Source: Streptomyces apocyni
GTDB taxonomy: Bacteria > Actinomycetota > Actinomycetes > Streptomycetales > Streptomycetaceae
NCBI RefSeq assembly: GCF_009739465.1
Contig: NZ_WHOM01000040.1
Location: forward strand, 124,001 to 188,000
Direction: 5' to 3'
Length of the DNA: 64,000 nucleotides
Shown here: positions 9,739 to 17,862 of the stretch, one piece after another
Layout of the letters: every line of letters begins with the position of its first letter
Position numbering within the stretch: the stretch's first letter is position 1
Notes under the pieces: generated by a model
What the model saw: the letters and a program-made list of their open reading frames with translations, nothing else
Databases searched by the model: none
Told to the model about the DNA's origin: nothing
Translations under genes and position numbers: made by a program

Positions 9739-10575
9739 ATGTCTAGGTGGAAGGAGCTGCCCGACTCGCTGGACCCGCGAGTGCGGCAGCTCGTCGTACA
9801 ACTGCGCAGGCTCAAGGACCACAGTGGTCTGGGGCTGGCGGCGCTAGCCTCCAGAACGGGGTACAGCCGTTCGTCCTGGGACCGCTATCTCAACGGGAAG
9901 GCACTGCCACCGGCCGAGGCGGTCGAGGCGTTGGCCAGGGCCTGTGACACCGATCCGGCCCGGTTGCTCGTCCAGCGTGAGGTGGCCGCCGAGGCGTGGA
10001 ACGCCGGGCGTGGCGGCGACCCCGAGCCCGAAGCCGGTCCCAACGCGGCCCCCGACGCAGACCCCGACCCCGACCCGTACCCCTCCCCGACCTCCGACGT
10101 GCGCGGCACGCGGACCGCGGTCGTTCCGTGGCTGGCCATCGTCGGATCGAGTGCCGTGACAGCGCTGGTGATGCTGGTCGCGCTCGTCCTCTGGGCGCCC
10201 TGGGAGAGCGGCGGCGGAGGCAACTCCGGAAGCGAGGCCCGCGACAAGCCGTTCACCGGGGAAGCGCACCCGGAACTCGGCGAGTTCACCTACGAGCCGG
10301 GCAAGACGTACGCGTGCGAGGTCAAGCGGGACGATGACGGCAGGCTCTACGCGGGCTACAGCCGCACCCGTACCGAGCTGATCGAGCAGTCGTCCACGCG
10401 GTGGTCCGTGGTGGAGGCCCAGTGTTTGCTGGAGCACCATGAGTTCTCACCGGAAGGCGTCGACGGAGCGTTCGGCAACAACACCGAGCGCGCGGTCAGG
10501 CGCCTCCAGGACGAGGCGCACATCGCGGTGGACGGGAAGGTGGGACCAGACACCTGGAAGGTGCTGCGCAAGTGA
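9739..10575 (+). CDS. Membrane-anchored HTH protein with peptidoglycan-binding outer domain
   Basis: A 278-residue protein. Residues 1-75 form an XRE-like helix-turn-helix: an LDPRVRQLVVQLRRLKDHSGL start, then SLAALASRTGYSRSSWDRYLNGKALPP. A Pro/Asp/Glu-rich linker (about 90-125) leads to one membrane span (about 130-152). The C-terminal part ends in a peptidoglycan-binding type 1 domain (VEAQCLLEHHEF ... DGAFGNNTERAVRRLQ ... VDGKVGPDTWKVL). The layout is like RodZ or a one-component membrane receptor: DNA or partner binding inside and cell-wall sensing outside. The ATG at 9739 follows GGGGTGGA. The stop overlaps the next paralogue as GTGA. Confidence 0.85.
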   Translation: MSRWKELPDSLDPRVRQLVVQLRRLKDHSGLGLAALASRTGYSRSSWDRYLNGKALPPAEAVEALARACDTDPARLLVQREVAAEAWNAGRGGDPEPEAGPNAAPDADPDPDPYPSPTSDVRGTRTAVVPWLAIVGSSAVTALVMLVALVLWAPWESGGGGNSGSEARDKPFTGEAHPELGEFTYEPGKTYACEVKRDDDGRLYAGYSRTRTELIEQSSTRWSVVEAQCLLEHHEFSPEGVDGAFGNNTERAVRRLQDEAHIAVDGKVGPDTWKVLRK

Positions 10576-11522
10576 CGCAAGTGAGACGTCCACAAGAGTC
10601 CGTGGAATGCGTCCAGCTCGCGCGCGCGTTGCGTGAGTTGCGCGCGGCGACGGGGCTGAGCCTGGCCGCGCTGGCGGCGAAGACCCCGTACAGCAAGTCC
10701 TCGTGGGAGCGCTATCTCAACGGCAAGGCGCTGCCGCCGCGTGGCGCCGTCGAGCAGCTGTGCATGCTGGCGGACGAACGCCCGGCCAGGGCGCTGGCGT
10801 TCTGGGATCTGGCGGAGTCCACCTGGAGCGGCCGCGCGGGAGCCGGGCGTACGAGGGCGGGGCCTACGACAGCCGCCGGTACGGGAGGTACTGGAGGTAC
10901 TGGAGGTACTGGAGGTACGGAGGCGGCCGGGGGAGAGGGACCACCTGGTGCTCCTGCCGACGCTCCCGAGGCTGCTCCCGCGCGCGGGTTCCACAAGCGG
11001 CGCAAGCTCGGCTTCCTCACCGGTGTCGTCGCCGGTCTGGCCGCGGTCACCGCCGGAGTCCTGCTGGTCGTCTGGGGTGTGGGCGGTGACAGCGGTCAGT
11101 CCGCCGAGGGCGCGTCGCCGCCGACTGGCAGCGCGCCCGGGCCGAGCTGCGAGGGCGAGGCCTGCACCGGCAAGAACCCGGAGTCGACCCGGTGTGCCAG
11201 TGCCGTCCACCCGCCGGGCACGGTGGTCGCGCACCGCTTCGACGGCGGCACGGTGATCAAGGTGCGGCGCTCCGTGCCCTGCGGCACGGTGTGGGCCCGG
11301 ATCGACCGGGGGCTGGAGGGCGACCAGTTCGATGTCACCGCCCCCGGGGCGAAGCCTCAGCGCGGCGAGGTGCGGGACCGGTTCGACGCGCAGAGCTCGG
11401 TGTCGACGCCGATGGCACCGGTGGTTCAGGCCGATCTGTCCCGGGTCAGGGCCTGTCTCGTACGGGACGGGGTGCGGGAGTGCTTCGACGGCGGGGCCAG
11501 CGTCGCACCCGAGGCGTCCTAG
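10572..11522 (+). CDS. Membrane-anchored HTH protein with DUF2690 outer domain
   Basis: A 316-residue paralogue of the preceding gene. The N-terminal HTH (about 8-60) contains SLAALAAKTPYSKSSWERYLNGKALPPRGAVEQLC. A linker with an in-frame Gly-Gly-Thr tandem repeat (about 100-118) precedes a single span near 142-165. The extracytoplasmic part (about 185-300) has the DUF2690 pattern: CEGEACTGKNPESTRC, then VIKVRRSVPCGTVWARIDRG. GTG at 10572 overlaps the previous stop (GTGA). The stop codon itself lies in the first unit of a four-copy 9-bp repeat, so the C-terminus may vary between strains. DUF2690 has no known biochemical role. Confidence 0.83.
   Translation: MTQVRRPQESVECVQLARALRELRAATGLSLAALAAKTPYSKSSWERYLNGKALPPRGAVEQLCMLADERPARALAFWDLAESTWSGRAGAGRTRAGPTTAAGTGGTGGTGGTGGTEAAGGEGPPGAPADAPEAAPARGFHKRRKLGFLTGVVAGLAAVTAGVLLVVWGVGGDSGQSAEGASPPTGSAPGPSCEGEACTGKNPESTRCASAVHPPGTVVAHRFDGGTVIKVRRSVPCGTVWARIDRGLEGDQFDVTAPGAKPQRGEVRDRFDAQSSVSTPMAPVVQADLSRVRACLVRDGVRECFDGGASVAPEAS
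10879..10921 (+). repeat. In-frame 9-bp tandem repeat (GGAGGTACT)
   Basis: About four copies of a 9-bp unit encode repeated Gly-Gly-Thr in the linker between the HTH and the membrane span. The unit length keeps the frame, so copy number can change without breaking the protein. Confidence 0.8.
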
Positions 11523-11549
11523 ACGTCCTGGGCGTCCTGGGCGTCCTAG
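11514..11549 (+). repeat. Four-copy 9-bp tandem repeat over a stop codon
   Basis: Units gcgtcctag, acgtcctgg, gcgtcctgg and gcgtcctag. The TAG stop of the DUF2690 gene is the end of unit 1. Units 2 and 3 have TGG where unit 1 has TAG, so a single base change would extend the protein through the repeat. Confidence 0.85.
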
Positions 11550-11995
11550 GGGCCGTCTGGCCCCCCCGCCGGAGGCCCCAGGCAACGGTGTCCATCCCCT
11601 CCCCCGAGGAAGGACGGGCACCGTCTGCCAGTGGGGCGTTCCGGGAACCAGAGTCATGGACGTGCCAAGCGTGAACAAGCGATGGGTTGCCTCTGTAGCG
11701 CGGAAGTGACCATTCCGGGACCGTGTCCGAGCCCTGCAACGAATGCGTTGATTCACAACTGTGAGGTCACAAGCAGGGGGATTCGTGGAGTCGGGCTCCC
11801 GGGTGATGGGACACTGGTCTGCGGACCAGGTGGCGCGCGACGGGGCACGCCCATGGCCGGATGCTTCTGTGCGCCCCCTTCGCGGGAACTGACACCCTGG
11901 CTACGCGCATCCCTGTGGGTAGCCGGATCGCAGGCAAGCAGGGCGTCGCGCGCGGGGGCTGTCAGGCACGTACATGGGGGGACAAGGGGGAAGTA
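11550..11995. other. 446-bp intergenic region with regulatory symmetry
   Basis: No gene is evident. ACGGTG (11585-11590) and CACCGT (11619-11624), with short inner pairing, can form a terminator-like hairpin for the upstream pair. Further on, TCACA-AC-TGTGA (11753-11764) is a small palindrome in the most AT-rich part and may mark the promoter or operator of the third HTH gene. Confidence 0.4.
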
Positions 11996-13087
11996 ATGCC
12001 TCGTTGGAAGGCACTACCGGAGGAGCTCGACCCTCAGGTACGCGAGTTCGCGAGCCAGCTGCGGCGGCTTGTGGACCGCAGTGGGCTGAGCATCGCCGCG
12101 GTGTCGGACCGCACGGGCTACAGCAAGACGTCCTGGGAGCGGTATCTCAACGGCCGGCTGCTCGCCCCCAAGGGCGCGGTCGTGGCGCTGGCCGAGGTCA
12201 CGAACACGAACCCCGTGCACCTCACCACCATGTGGGAGCTCGCGGAGCGCGCCTGGAGCCGCTCCGAGATGCGGCACGACATGACCATGGAGGCGATCCG
12301 GATCTCGCAGGCGCGCGCCGCGCTTGGCGAGGTCGGTTCCGCCCCGGGGAGGGCGAAGGGCAGGAACGGCAGCGCCCATGGGCGTACGCCCGGCGGCCCG
12401 TCCGGCCCGTCCGGCGCCCCCCAGGGGCCCCGGGGTGCCGGTGCCGGTGCCGGTGCCGCGCGTCCCGCTGACAGTCCGGATGGCTCGTACGGCTCCGTCG
12501 CCGCGCGCTCCGGCCCTCCGGGACCTCCCGGACCGCCGACGGCCGGGCCCCAGGGTGGCGGCTCGCCCGACAAGGAGCGGCAGCGCCGGAAGCTGACGAT
12601 GTTCCTCGCGGGCGTCGTCGGCGCCCTCGTGGTCATCGCGGCGGCCGTCTACTTCACCGACTTCGGCCGGGGCGACAAGACCCCGCAGGCCCAGCCGTCG
12701 ACGCCCCCGCCGACCACCAGCGCCGCCCCGCTGCCCGCCGGCGTCAAGTGCAGTGGCACCGACTGCGCGGGCCAGGACCCGGAGGACATGGGCTGCGGTG
12801 GCGAGCACGCCACGACCAGCGCCAGGGCGACCGTCGGTACGGCCCTGATCGAGGTCAGGTACAGCAAGACCTGCGGCGCCGCCTGGGCGCGCATCCAGCA
12901 GGCGGCGGTCGGCGACACGATCGAGATCTCGACGTCTTCCGTCAAGGGCGCCAAGGGCAAGCAGGCCGACGAGCTGACCGTGCCTGGTGACACGTACACC
13001 GCGATGGTGCCCGCGAAGGGCGCGACCGACGTCAAGGCATGCGGCACGCTGGTGACCGGCCAGAAGGGCTGCACGGAAACGGAGTAG
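11996..13087 (+). CDS. Third membrane-anchored HTH protein with DUF2690 outer domain
   Basis: A 363-residue paralogue. The N-terminus PRWKALPEELDPQVREFASQL matches the first paralogue (SRWKELPDSLDPRVRQLVVQL), and its HTH reads SIAAVSDRTGYSKTSWERYLNGRLLAP. A longer linker rich in Gly, Ser and Pro includes a Gly-Pro-Pro collagen-like stretch (about 160-195). One span lies near 200-222, followed by a DUF2690 ectodomain with CSGTDCAGQDPEDMGC and EVRYSKTCGAAWARI. The ATG at 11996 has AAGGGGGAAG just upstream. It has its own promoter region. The three genes look like serial duplications whose cytoplasmic half is conserved while the outer half was exchanged or diverged. Confidence 0.85.
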   Translation: MPRWKALPEELDPQVREFASQLRRLVDRSGLSIAAVSDRTGYSKTSWERYLNGRLLAPKGAVVALAEVTNTNPVHLTTMWELAERAWSRSEMRHDMTMEAIRISQARAALGEVGSAPGRAKGRNGSAHGRTPGGPSGPSGAPQGPRGAGAGAGAARPADSPDGSYGSVAARSGPPGPPGPPTAGPQGGGSPDKERQRRKLTMFLAGVVGALVVIAAAVYFTDFGRGDKTPQAQPSTPPPTTSAAPLPAGVKCSGTDCAGQDPEDMGCGGEHATTSARATVGTALIEVRYSKTCGAAWARIQQAAVGDTIEISTSSVKGAKGKQADELTVPGDTYTAMVPAKGATDVKACGTLVTGQKGCTETE

Positions 13088-13267
13088 GGGACGGGAAGCG
13101 GAGCAGCGCGGGGGCATGCCCGCCCCCGCGCTGTGCGCCGGGCCACACGCCCCAGGAGGTGTACGGTGCCGGGGTTCGGATAGCCTGACCGATGGATCTC
13201 TCTTGACGTCGAGGGAAAGATCGATCATCGGATCGTTGGTTCGGTCCCCGGATCGTCAGATCGCTGA

Positions 13268-14320
<1,053 letters not shown>

Positions 14321-14360
14321 CCCGTCGTCTGATCCTCGCGTCTGGTCCCGCCAGACACCT

Positions 14361-14396
14361 CAGAAGGTCCCGGTCCGCAAGGGCCGGGACCTTCTG
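14361..14396 (+). terminator. GNRA-capped hairpin terminator after mdh
   Basis: CAGAAGGTCCCGGTCC (14361-14376) pairs with GGGCCGGGACCTTCTG (14381-14396), 16 bp with one G-U pair, closed by a GCAA tetraloop. It begins 40 bp after the mdh stop. Confidence 0.9.
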
Positions 14397-14515
14397 TGTG
14401 TGCTGCTGTCGAGATGGCTCCCGAGCGCCCGGCGCTCCCCTATGATGTGACGCAGCGCACATGCCCACGGCAACACGTGCGTCTCGTAAGGCAGTTGGAG
14501 TCCCAGGGGGAAGCG

Positions 14516-16261
14516 TTGACGCAGACCTACGTGCCGCAGCAGCCGGAGCCGCCAGGGCAGCCGGACCTGCCGGACGCACCCCCGCAGGTCCCCGTGACAC
14601 CGCCCGGAGCCAGCGAGGCCACCCGGCTGCTCTGCGCGGGCAGCTACCTCGACAGCGCCTACCGTGACGCCGTCATCGAGGAGCTGTACGTCCACGAGGA
14701 GCGCATCGCCGCCCCCTCGCTCGGCTTCGACGCGGCCCGCGTACTGGCCCACGCCCTGCGCGCCCGCCGCGCCGAACTCGGCTGGGCGGCCGGGGCCCTG
14801 GCGGTGTGGCTGGTGGGGGCGGTGCTCGCCGTCGAGACGGTGATCCTCCTCCTGTTGCCCTGTCTGATGCTCACGGCCGCCGACCGGATCCGCGGGCGGG
14901 AGCCGCGTCCGCCGCTCTACCGCAGGGTGCCCGCCTGGTGGATGCGCTGGACGGGGCGGCCGCTGCTGCTGTTCATGGTGATCCTGATGGTGCGGATCGG
15001 CTTCGGGGCGGAGGAGTCGGCGGACGTCAGGGAGCTCATGGACGCCCTGCTGCCCGACCCCGTGCTCGCGATGCTCGACACCGACGGCCAGGTGAAGCCG
15101 TTCGAGGCCTGGGTCGCGATCGTCGTCCTGCTGCTGGCGGCGCTGTGTCTGGCCGGGCAGCGCGGGCAGTTCGCCCGGGCGCTCGCCGGTGAACTGCACC
15201 CGGGCCGGTTCGCCGACATGGCCAGCGACCCCGCCGAGGCGGCGCCGGGCCAGCGCTTCCAGCGGCTGCGGCAGCGCATCAGGACCGAGCAGCACGCCCC
15301 GCTGGTGATGTACCACGCGGGACACCCGTTCTGCGGCGCCGGAAGCCCGTACGACTCCTGGACCCTCGCGGTCGAACTGCGGCCCGACGCCGACCGGAAG
15401 CACCCCCCGGAGCCGGTCAGCAACCGGATGATCCTGGAGCGTGTGCGGCCGCTGCTCGCCGGGCTGCGGGTGCCGTCGCCCCAGGCGGGGGACGCGGTAC
15501 GGGACCGGCTGCGCCAGCTGGAGATCGACGAGTGCGTGTTCCTCCCGGTCGCCGGACTGCCGCGCCGTGAACTCGCCCCGTACGACCAGCAGGTCTTCGA
15601 GGCGCACCGGGCCGACGCGGTCGAGGAGGGCGGCGAGACCCGGCGGCACTTCCTGCGGATCAGGGTCGGCGGCTGGGAGGAGGAGCTGGTCACGACCGTC
15701 TTCGTCCGCGTGCACACGCAGGGCCGGATGCTGATGCTGGAGATCGCCCCGCATGTGCTGCTTCCGGTACGAGAGGACTTCGAGGAGGCCGACCGGATCG
15801 CGCACCAGTACCGCAACAACAGCGTGCTGGGCAAGGCCGTCTGGGCCCTGGCCAGGACCCCGCGCTCGCTGCCGCTCGCCGTCGCCACGCTCGCCCAGGG
15901 GATGGCACTGACCTGGCGGATCATGACCGGCGGCTACGGCGGGGCGATGCCCGACGGGCCCGCCGTGTCGGTCCGTGAGCTGGGCGCGGCCGACGCCTGC
16001 TCGCTGTTCCAGGACATGGACGTACGCCGCTATCTCAAGGCCGTCCAGGACCGGGTGGCCAACGGTGTGCGGCAGGCGCTGCGCGAAGCGGGGTACCACA
16101 CCGACGAGTTCGTCCAGAAGATCACGCACGTCAGCGGCGGCGGGGTGCTCATCGAGAAGGCGCAGGGCGCGTTCGCCGTCGGCGACCACAACACGATCAC
16201 CAACAACAACGCGCAGGGCGCGCGCAGTGGCCTGGGAGGCGACAACGATGGCGAGCGATGA
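14516..16261 (+). CDS. Multi-span membrane protein with C-terminal amyloid-signalling-like motif
   Basis: A 581-residue protein of no family I can name. A Pro/Gln-rich N-terminus (1-30) is followed by hydrophobic segments at about 90-125 (long enough for two spans), 150-166 and 200-222. A large soluble region of mixed charge (about 225-535), probably cytoplasmic, comes next. Near the end, GGGVLIEKAQGAFAVGDHNTITNNN (residues about 541-565) closely matches the N-terminus of the next protein and resembles bacterial amyloid signalling motifs of the RHIM-like kind. I chose the TTG at 14516 because AGGGGGAAG lies 4-5 nt upstream. The last 14 nt overlap the next gene, so the two are coupled. A possible -10 (TATGAT) lies near 14441. 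Confidence 0.75.
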   Translation: MTQTYVPQQPEPPGQPDLPDAPPQVPVTPPGASEATRLLCAGSYLDSAYRDAVIEELYVHEERIAAPSLGFDAARVLAHALRARRAELGWAAGALAVWLVGAVLAVETVILLLLPCLMLTAADRIRGREPRPPLYRRVPAWWMRWTGRPLLLFMVILMVRIGFGAEESADVRELMDALLPDPVLAMLDTDGQVKPFEAWVAIVVLLLAALCLAGQRGQFARALAGELHPGRFADMASDPAEAAPGQRFQRLRQRIRTEQHAPLVMYHAGHPFCGAGSPYDSWTLAVELRPDADRKHPPEPVSNRMILERVRPLLAGLRVPSPQAGDAVRDRLRQLEIDECVFLPVAGLPRRELAPYDQQVFEAHRADAVEEGGETRRHFLRIRVGGWEEELVTTVFVRVHTQGRMLMLEIAPHVLLPVREDFEEADRIAHQYRNNSVLGKAVWALARTPRSLPLAVATLAQGMALTWRIMTGGYGGAMPDGPAVSVRELGAADACSLFQDMDVRRYLKAVQDRVANGVRQALREAGYHTDEFVQKITHVSGGGVLIEKAQGAFAVGDHNTITNNNAQGARSGLGGDNDGER

Positions 16262-16322
16262 CAGCCGGGGCGGCATCCACATCAAGCACGTACAGGGCGC
16301 GTTCGCCATCGGCGACCACAAC
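16163..16322 (+). repeat. Duplicated 30-bp motif encoding QGAFA(V/I)GDHN
   Basis: Bases 16163-16192 and 16293-16322 are identical except for one position. Both copies are read in frame, one at the C-terminus of the membrane protein and one at the N-terminus of the small protein. The flanking residues (GG-x-(L/H)-I before, (T/S)-(I/V)-x-N after) are also similar. Confidence 0.9.
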
Positions 16323-16613
16323 AGCGTCGTCAACCAGCCCGGCGCCGCGCAGCCGGACCCCGCGGCGGCGGAGCTGCTCAAGGCCGTACGGGAACTGCGT
16401 GCCGATCTGGCCCGGCTGAACACCACCGACGAGACGGCCGCCCTGGACGGGGAACTCGCCGACGCGGAGGACGAGATCGGCCGGACCGGGCGGGCTGAGC
16501 CGGGGCTGCTCGGCCGGATCGGGCAGGCGCTCACGCGGGCGACGGCGGTGACGGGGCTGCTGGCCTCGGCGACGGCGCTGTCCGACTCGGTGCGCGCGCT
16601 GATCGGGGAGTGA
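16248..16613 (+). CDS. Small helical protein with N-terminal amyloid-signalling-like motif
   Basis: A 121-residue protein. Residues 9-29 carry GGIHIKHVQGAFAIGDHNSVV, the partner copy of the motif at the C-terminus of the upstream protein. Residues about 38-121 are predominantly helical, with heptad-like spacing (AAAELLKAVRELRADLARL), an acidic helix, then a hydrophobic Ala/Leu/Thr-rich helix and the end ALSDSVRALIGE. This layout resembles small companion proteins found beside signalling ATPases and caspase-like proteases in actinobacterial conflict systems. The ATG has GGGAGG 8 nt upstream and sits inside the previous gene. The next gene starts 6 nt after the stop. Function unknown. Confidence 0.78.
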   Translation: MASDDSRGGIHIKHVQGAFAIGDHNSVVNQPGAAQPDPAAAELLKAVRELRADLARLNTTDETAALDGELADAEDEIGRTGRAEPGLLGRIGQALTRATAVTGLLASATALSDSVRALIGE

Positions 16614-16619
16614 GGAAGC

Positions 16620-17630
16620 GTGGCCGACGCTGGCGAGCCGCACTGGAACGCGCGCACGCAACGCTGGGAGACCGGCAACGCCCCGCCGCCCCGGTTCACC
16701 CCGCCCCCTCCGCCACCGCCCGGGTCGGAGCCGCCGACCGAGCCACCGACCGAGCCGCGCGTCGAGCTGGCGCCGCGGCCGCACTGGCAGTCGGTGGGGA
16801 TGGGGCCCGCCCTCGGGTTACCACGGCTGCCCTGGTACCGCCGGGGTGTGGTGGTCGTGCCGGTCGCGGCCGCGGTACTGCTCGCGGGGTTCGGCGGCTG
16901 GCTGCTGTTCAGCCCGGCCGACGACGGGACGCCGGACGCGAAGCGGGCCGCGGACACCGCCGCCCCGTCCACCCTGTCCACACCGACCGATCCGACTGAC
17001 GCTCAGCCGGTGCCGCCCCCGCCCACCCCCTCGTACACGTACCCGACCGAAGGCGCTACCGAGGGCCCGGCCGAGGGCCCGACCTTCACCGAAGGCACCG
17101 AGGACCCCCAGGAAACCGCCGCCTCCCAGGGCGCACCGTCCGGCCCGCCCGCCGGATACCAGTCCTTCGTCGAGTCGGACTTCGTCATCGACGTCCCCGA
17201 GGGCTGGGAGCGCCGTACGGAACGGGGCCAGAAGGGCGTCACGATCTACTTCTACGAGGAGCCGGGCGGCGGCCCGCGCTTCGTCCAGGTCTTCCCGGTG
17301 ACCGAAGAGGGCTACACCCCGCGAAAGGCACTCTCCGTGACCGACGAGACCAAGGGTAAGGAAACGGACAGCGGCTACCGGCGCCACTCCCTCCGCGACG
17401 TCCCTGGCGTCAGCGGGCCCGCGGCCGAGCTCGACTACTCCTACACCAGCAAGACCTGGGACACCCGGATCCGCGTCCTGGACCGTGTCTTCCCCACGGC
17501 CGATGACACGCTCTACGCGGTGCTGAGCAGCGGCCCGGCCACCGAGTGGCCGACCCAGCGGCGGGTCCTGAGTACCGTGGTCGACTCCTTCTGCCTCCCG
17601 AGCACCTCACGGGCTACGGTCTGCCGGTGA
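16620..17630 (+). CDS. Single-span membrane protein with extracellular sensor-like domain
   Basis: A 336-residue protein. A Pro-rich cytoplasmic N-terminus (1-75) opens with EPHWNARTQRWETG. One span lies near 78-98, then a Thr/Pro/Glu linker with repeated TEGPAEGPTFTEGTE-like units (about 130-165). The outer domain (about 180-336), including YQSFVESDFVIDVPEGWERR and TVVDSFCL, resembles the C-terminal extracellular region of some Streptomyces Ser/Thr kinases, here without a kinase. GTG at 16620 has GAGGAAG just upstream. It is the third gene of the motif cluster and may supply an outer-face partner for the membrane protein. Confidence 0.72.
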   Translation: MADAGEPHWNARTQRWETGNAPPPRFTPPPPPPPGSEPPTEPPTEPRVELAPRPHWQSVGMGPALGLPRLPWYRRGVVVVPVAAAVLLAGFGGWLLFSPADDGTPDAKRAADTAAPSTLSTPTDPTDAQPVPPPPTPSYTYPTEGATEGPAEGPTFTEGTEDPQETAASQGAPSGPPAGYQSFVESDFVIDVPEGWERRTERGQKGVTIYFYEEPGGGPRFVQVFPVTEEGYTPRKALSVTDETKGKETDSGYRRHSLRDVPGVSGPAAELDYSYTSKTWDTRIRVLDRVFPTADDTLYAVLSSGPATEWPTQRRVLSTVVDSFCLPSTSRATVCR

Positions 17631-17695
17631 GGCGCACACGAAGAGTGACCAGGGACGATGGCCCGTTCCTCGGCCCGTATCCCCGCTCTGACTAG

Positions 17696-17735
17696 GCCAA
17701 ATAGCTAATTTCTCGGGTGATCGTGTGATATTTGG
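17696..17735. promoter_or_regulatory. Inverted repeat in the betaine operon promoter region
   Basis: GCCAAAT (17696-17702) and ATTTGGC (17729-17735) are perfect arms 26 bp apart in an unusually AT-rich stretch of the 232-bp gap before the aldehyde dehydrogenase gene. A second, shorter symmetry (GCATGC ... GCATGC) follows near 17779-17796. These are candidates for operator or promoter elements responding to osmotic stress or choline; no regulator gene is adjacent. Confidence 0.4.
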
Positions 17736-17862
17736 CTCCCTCCGGAAGTGACCCGACCCACTTTCGGCAGCGGAGGCGCATGCTTTCGTGCATGCAGGGC
17801 AGACGCCCTGGGCTGCCGGGGACCGGCGGTGAACATGACGGGAACGGAAGGCCAAAAGCGAC

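Noticed and set aside
14360..16981. A very long open frame on the minus strand opposite the motif cluster
   Set aside because: It mirrors the codon pattern of the plus-strand genes, has Arg/His/Val-rich meaningless composition and no ribosome site; high-GC DNA gives such shadows.
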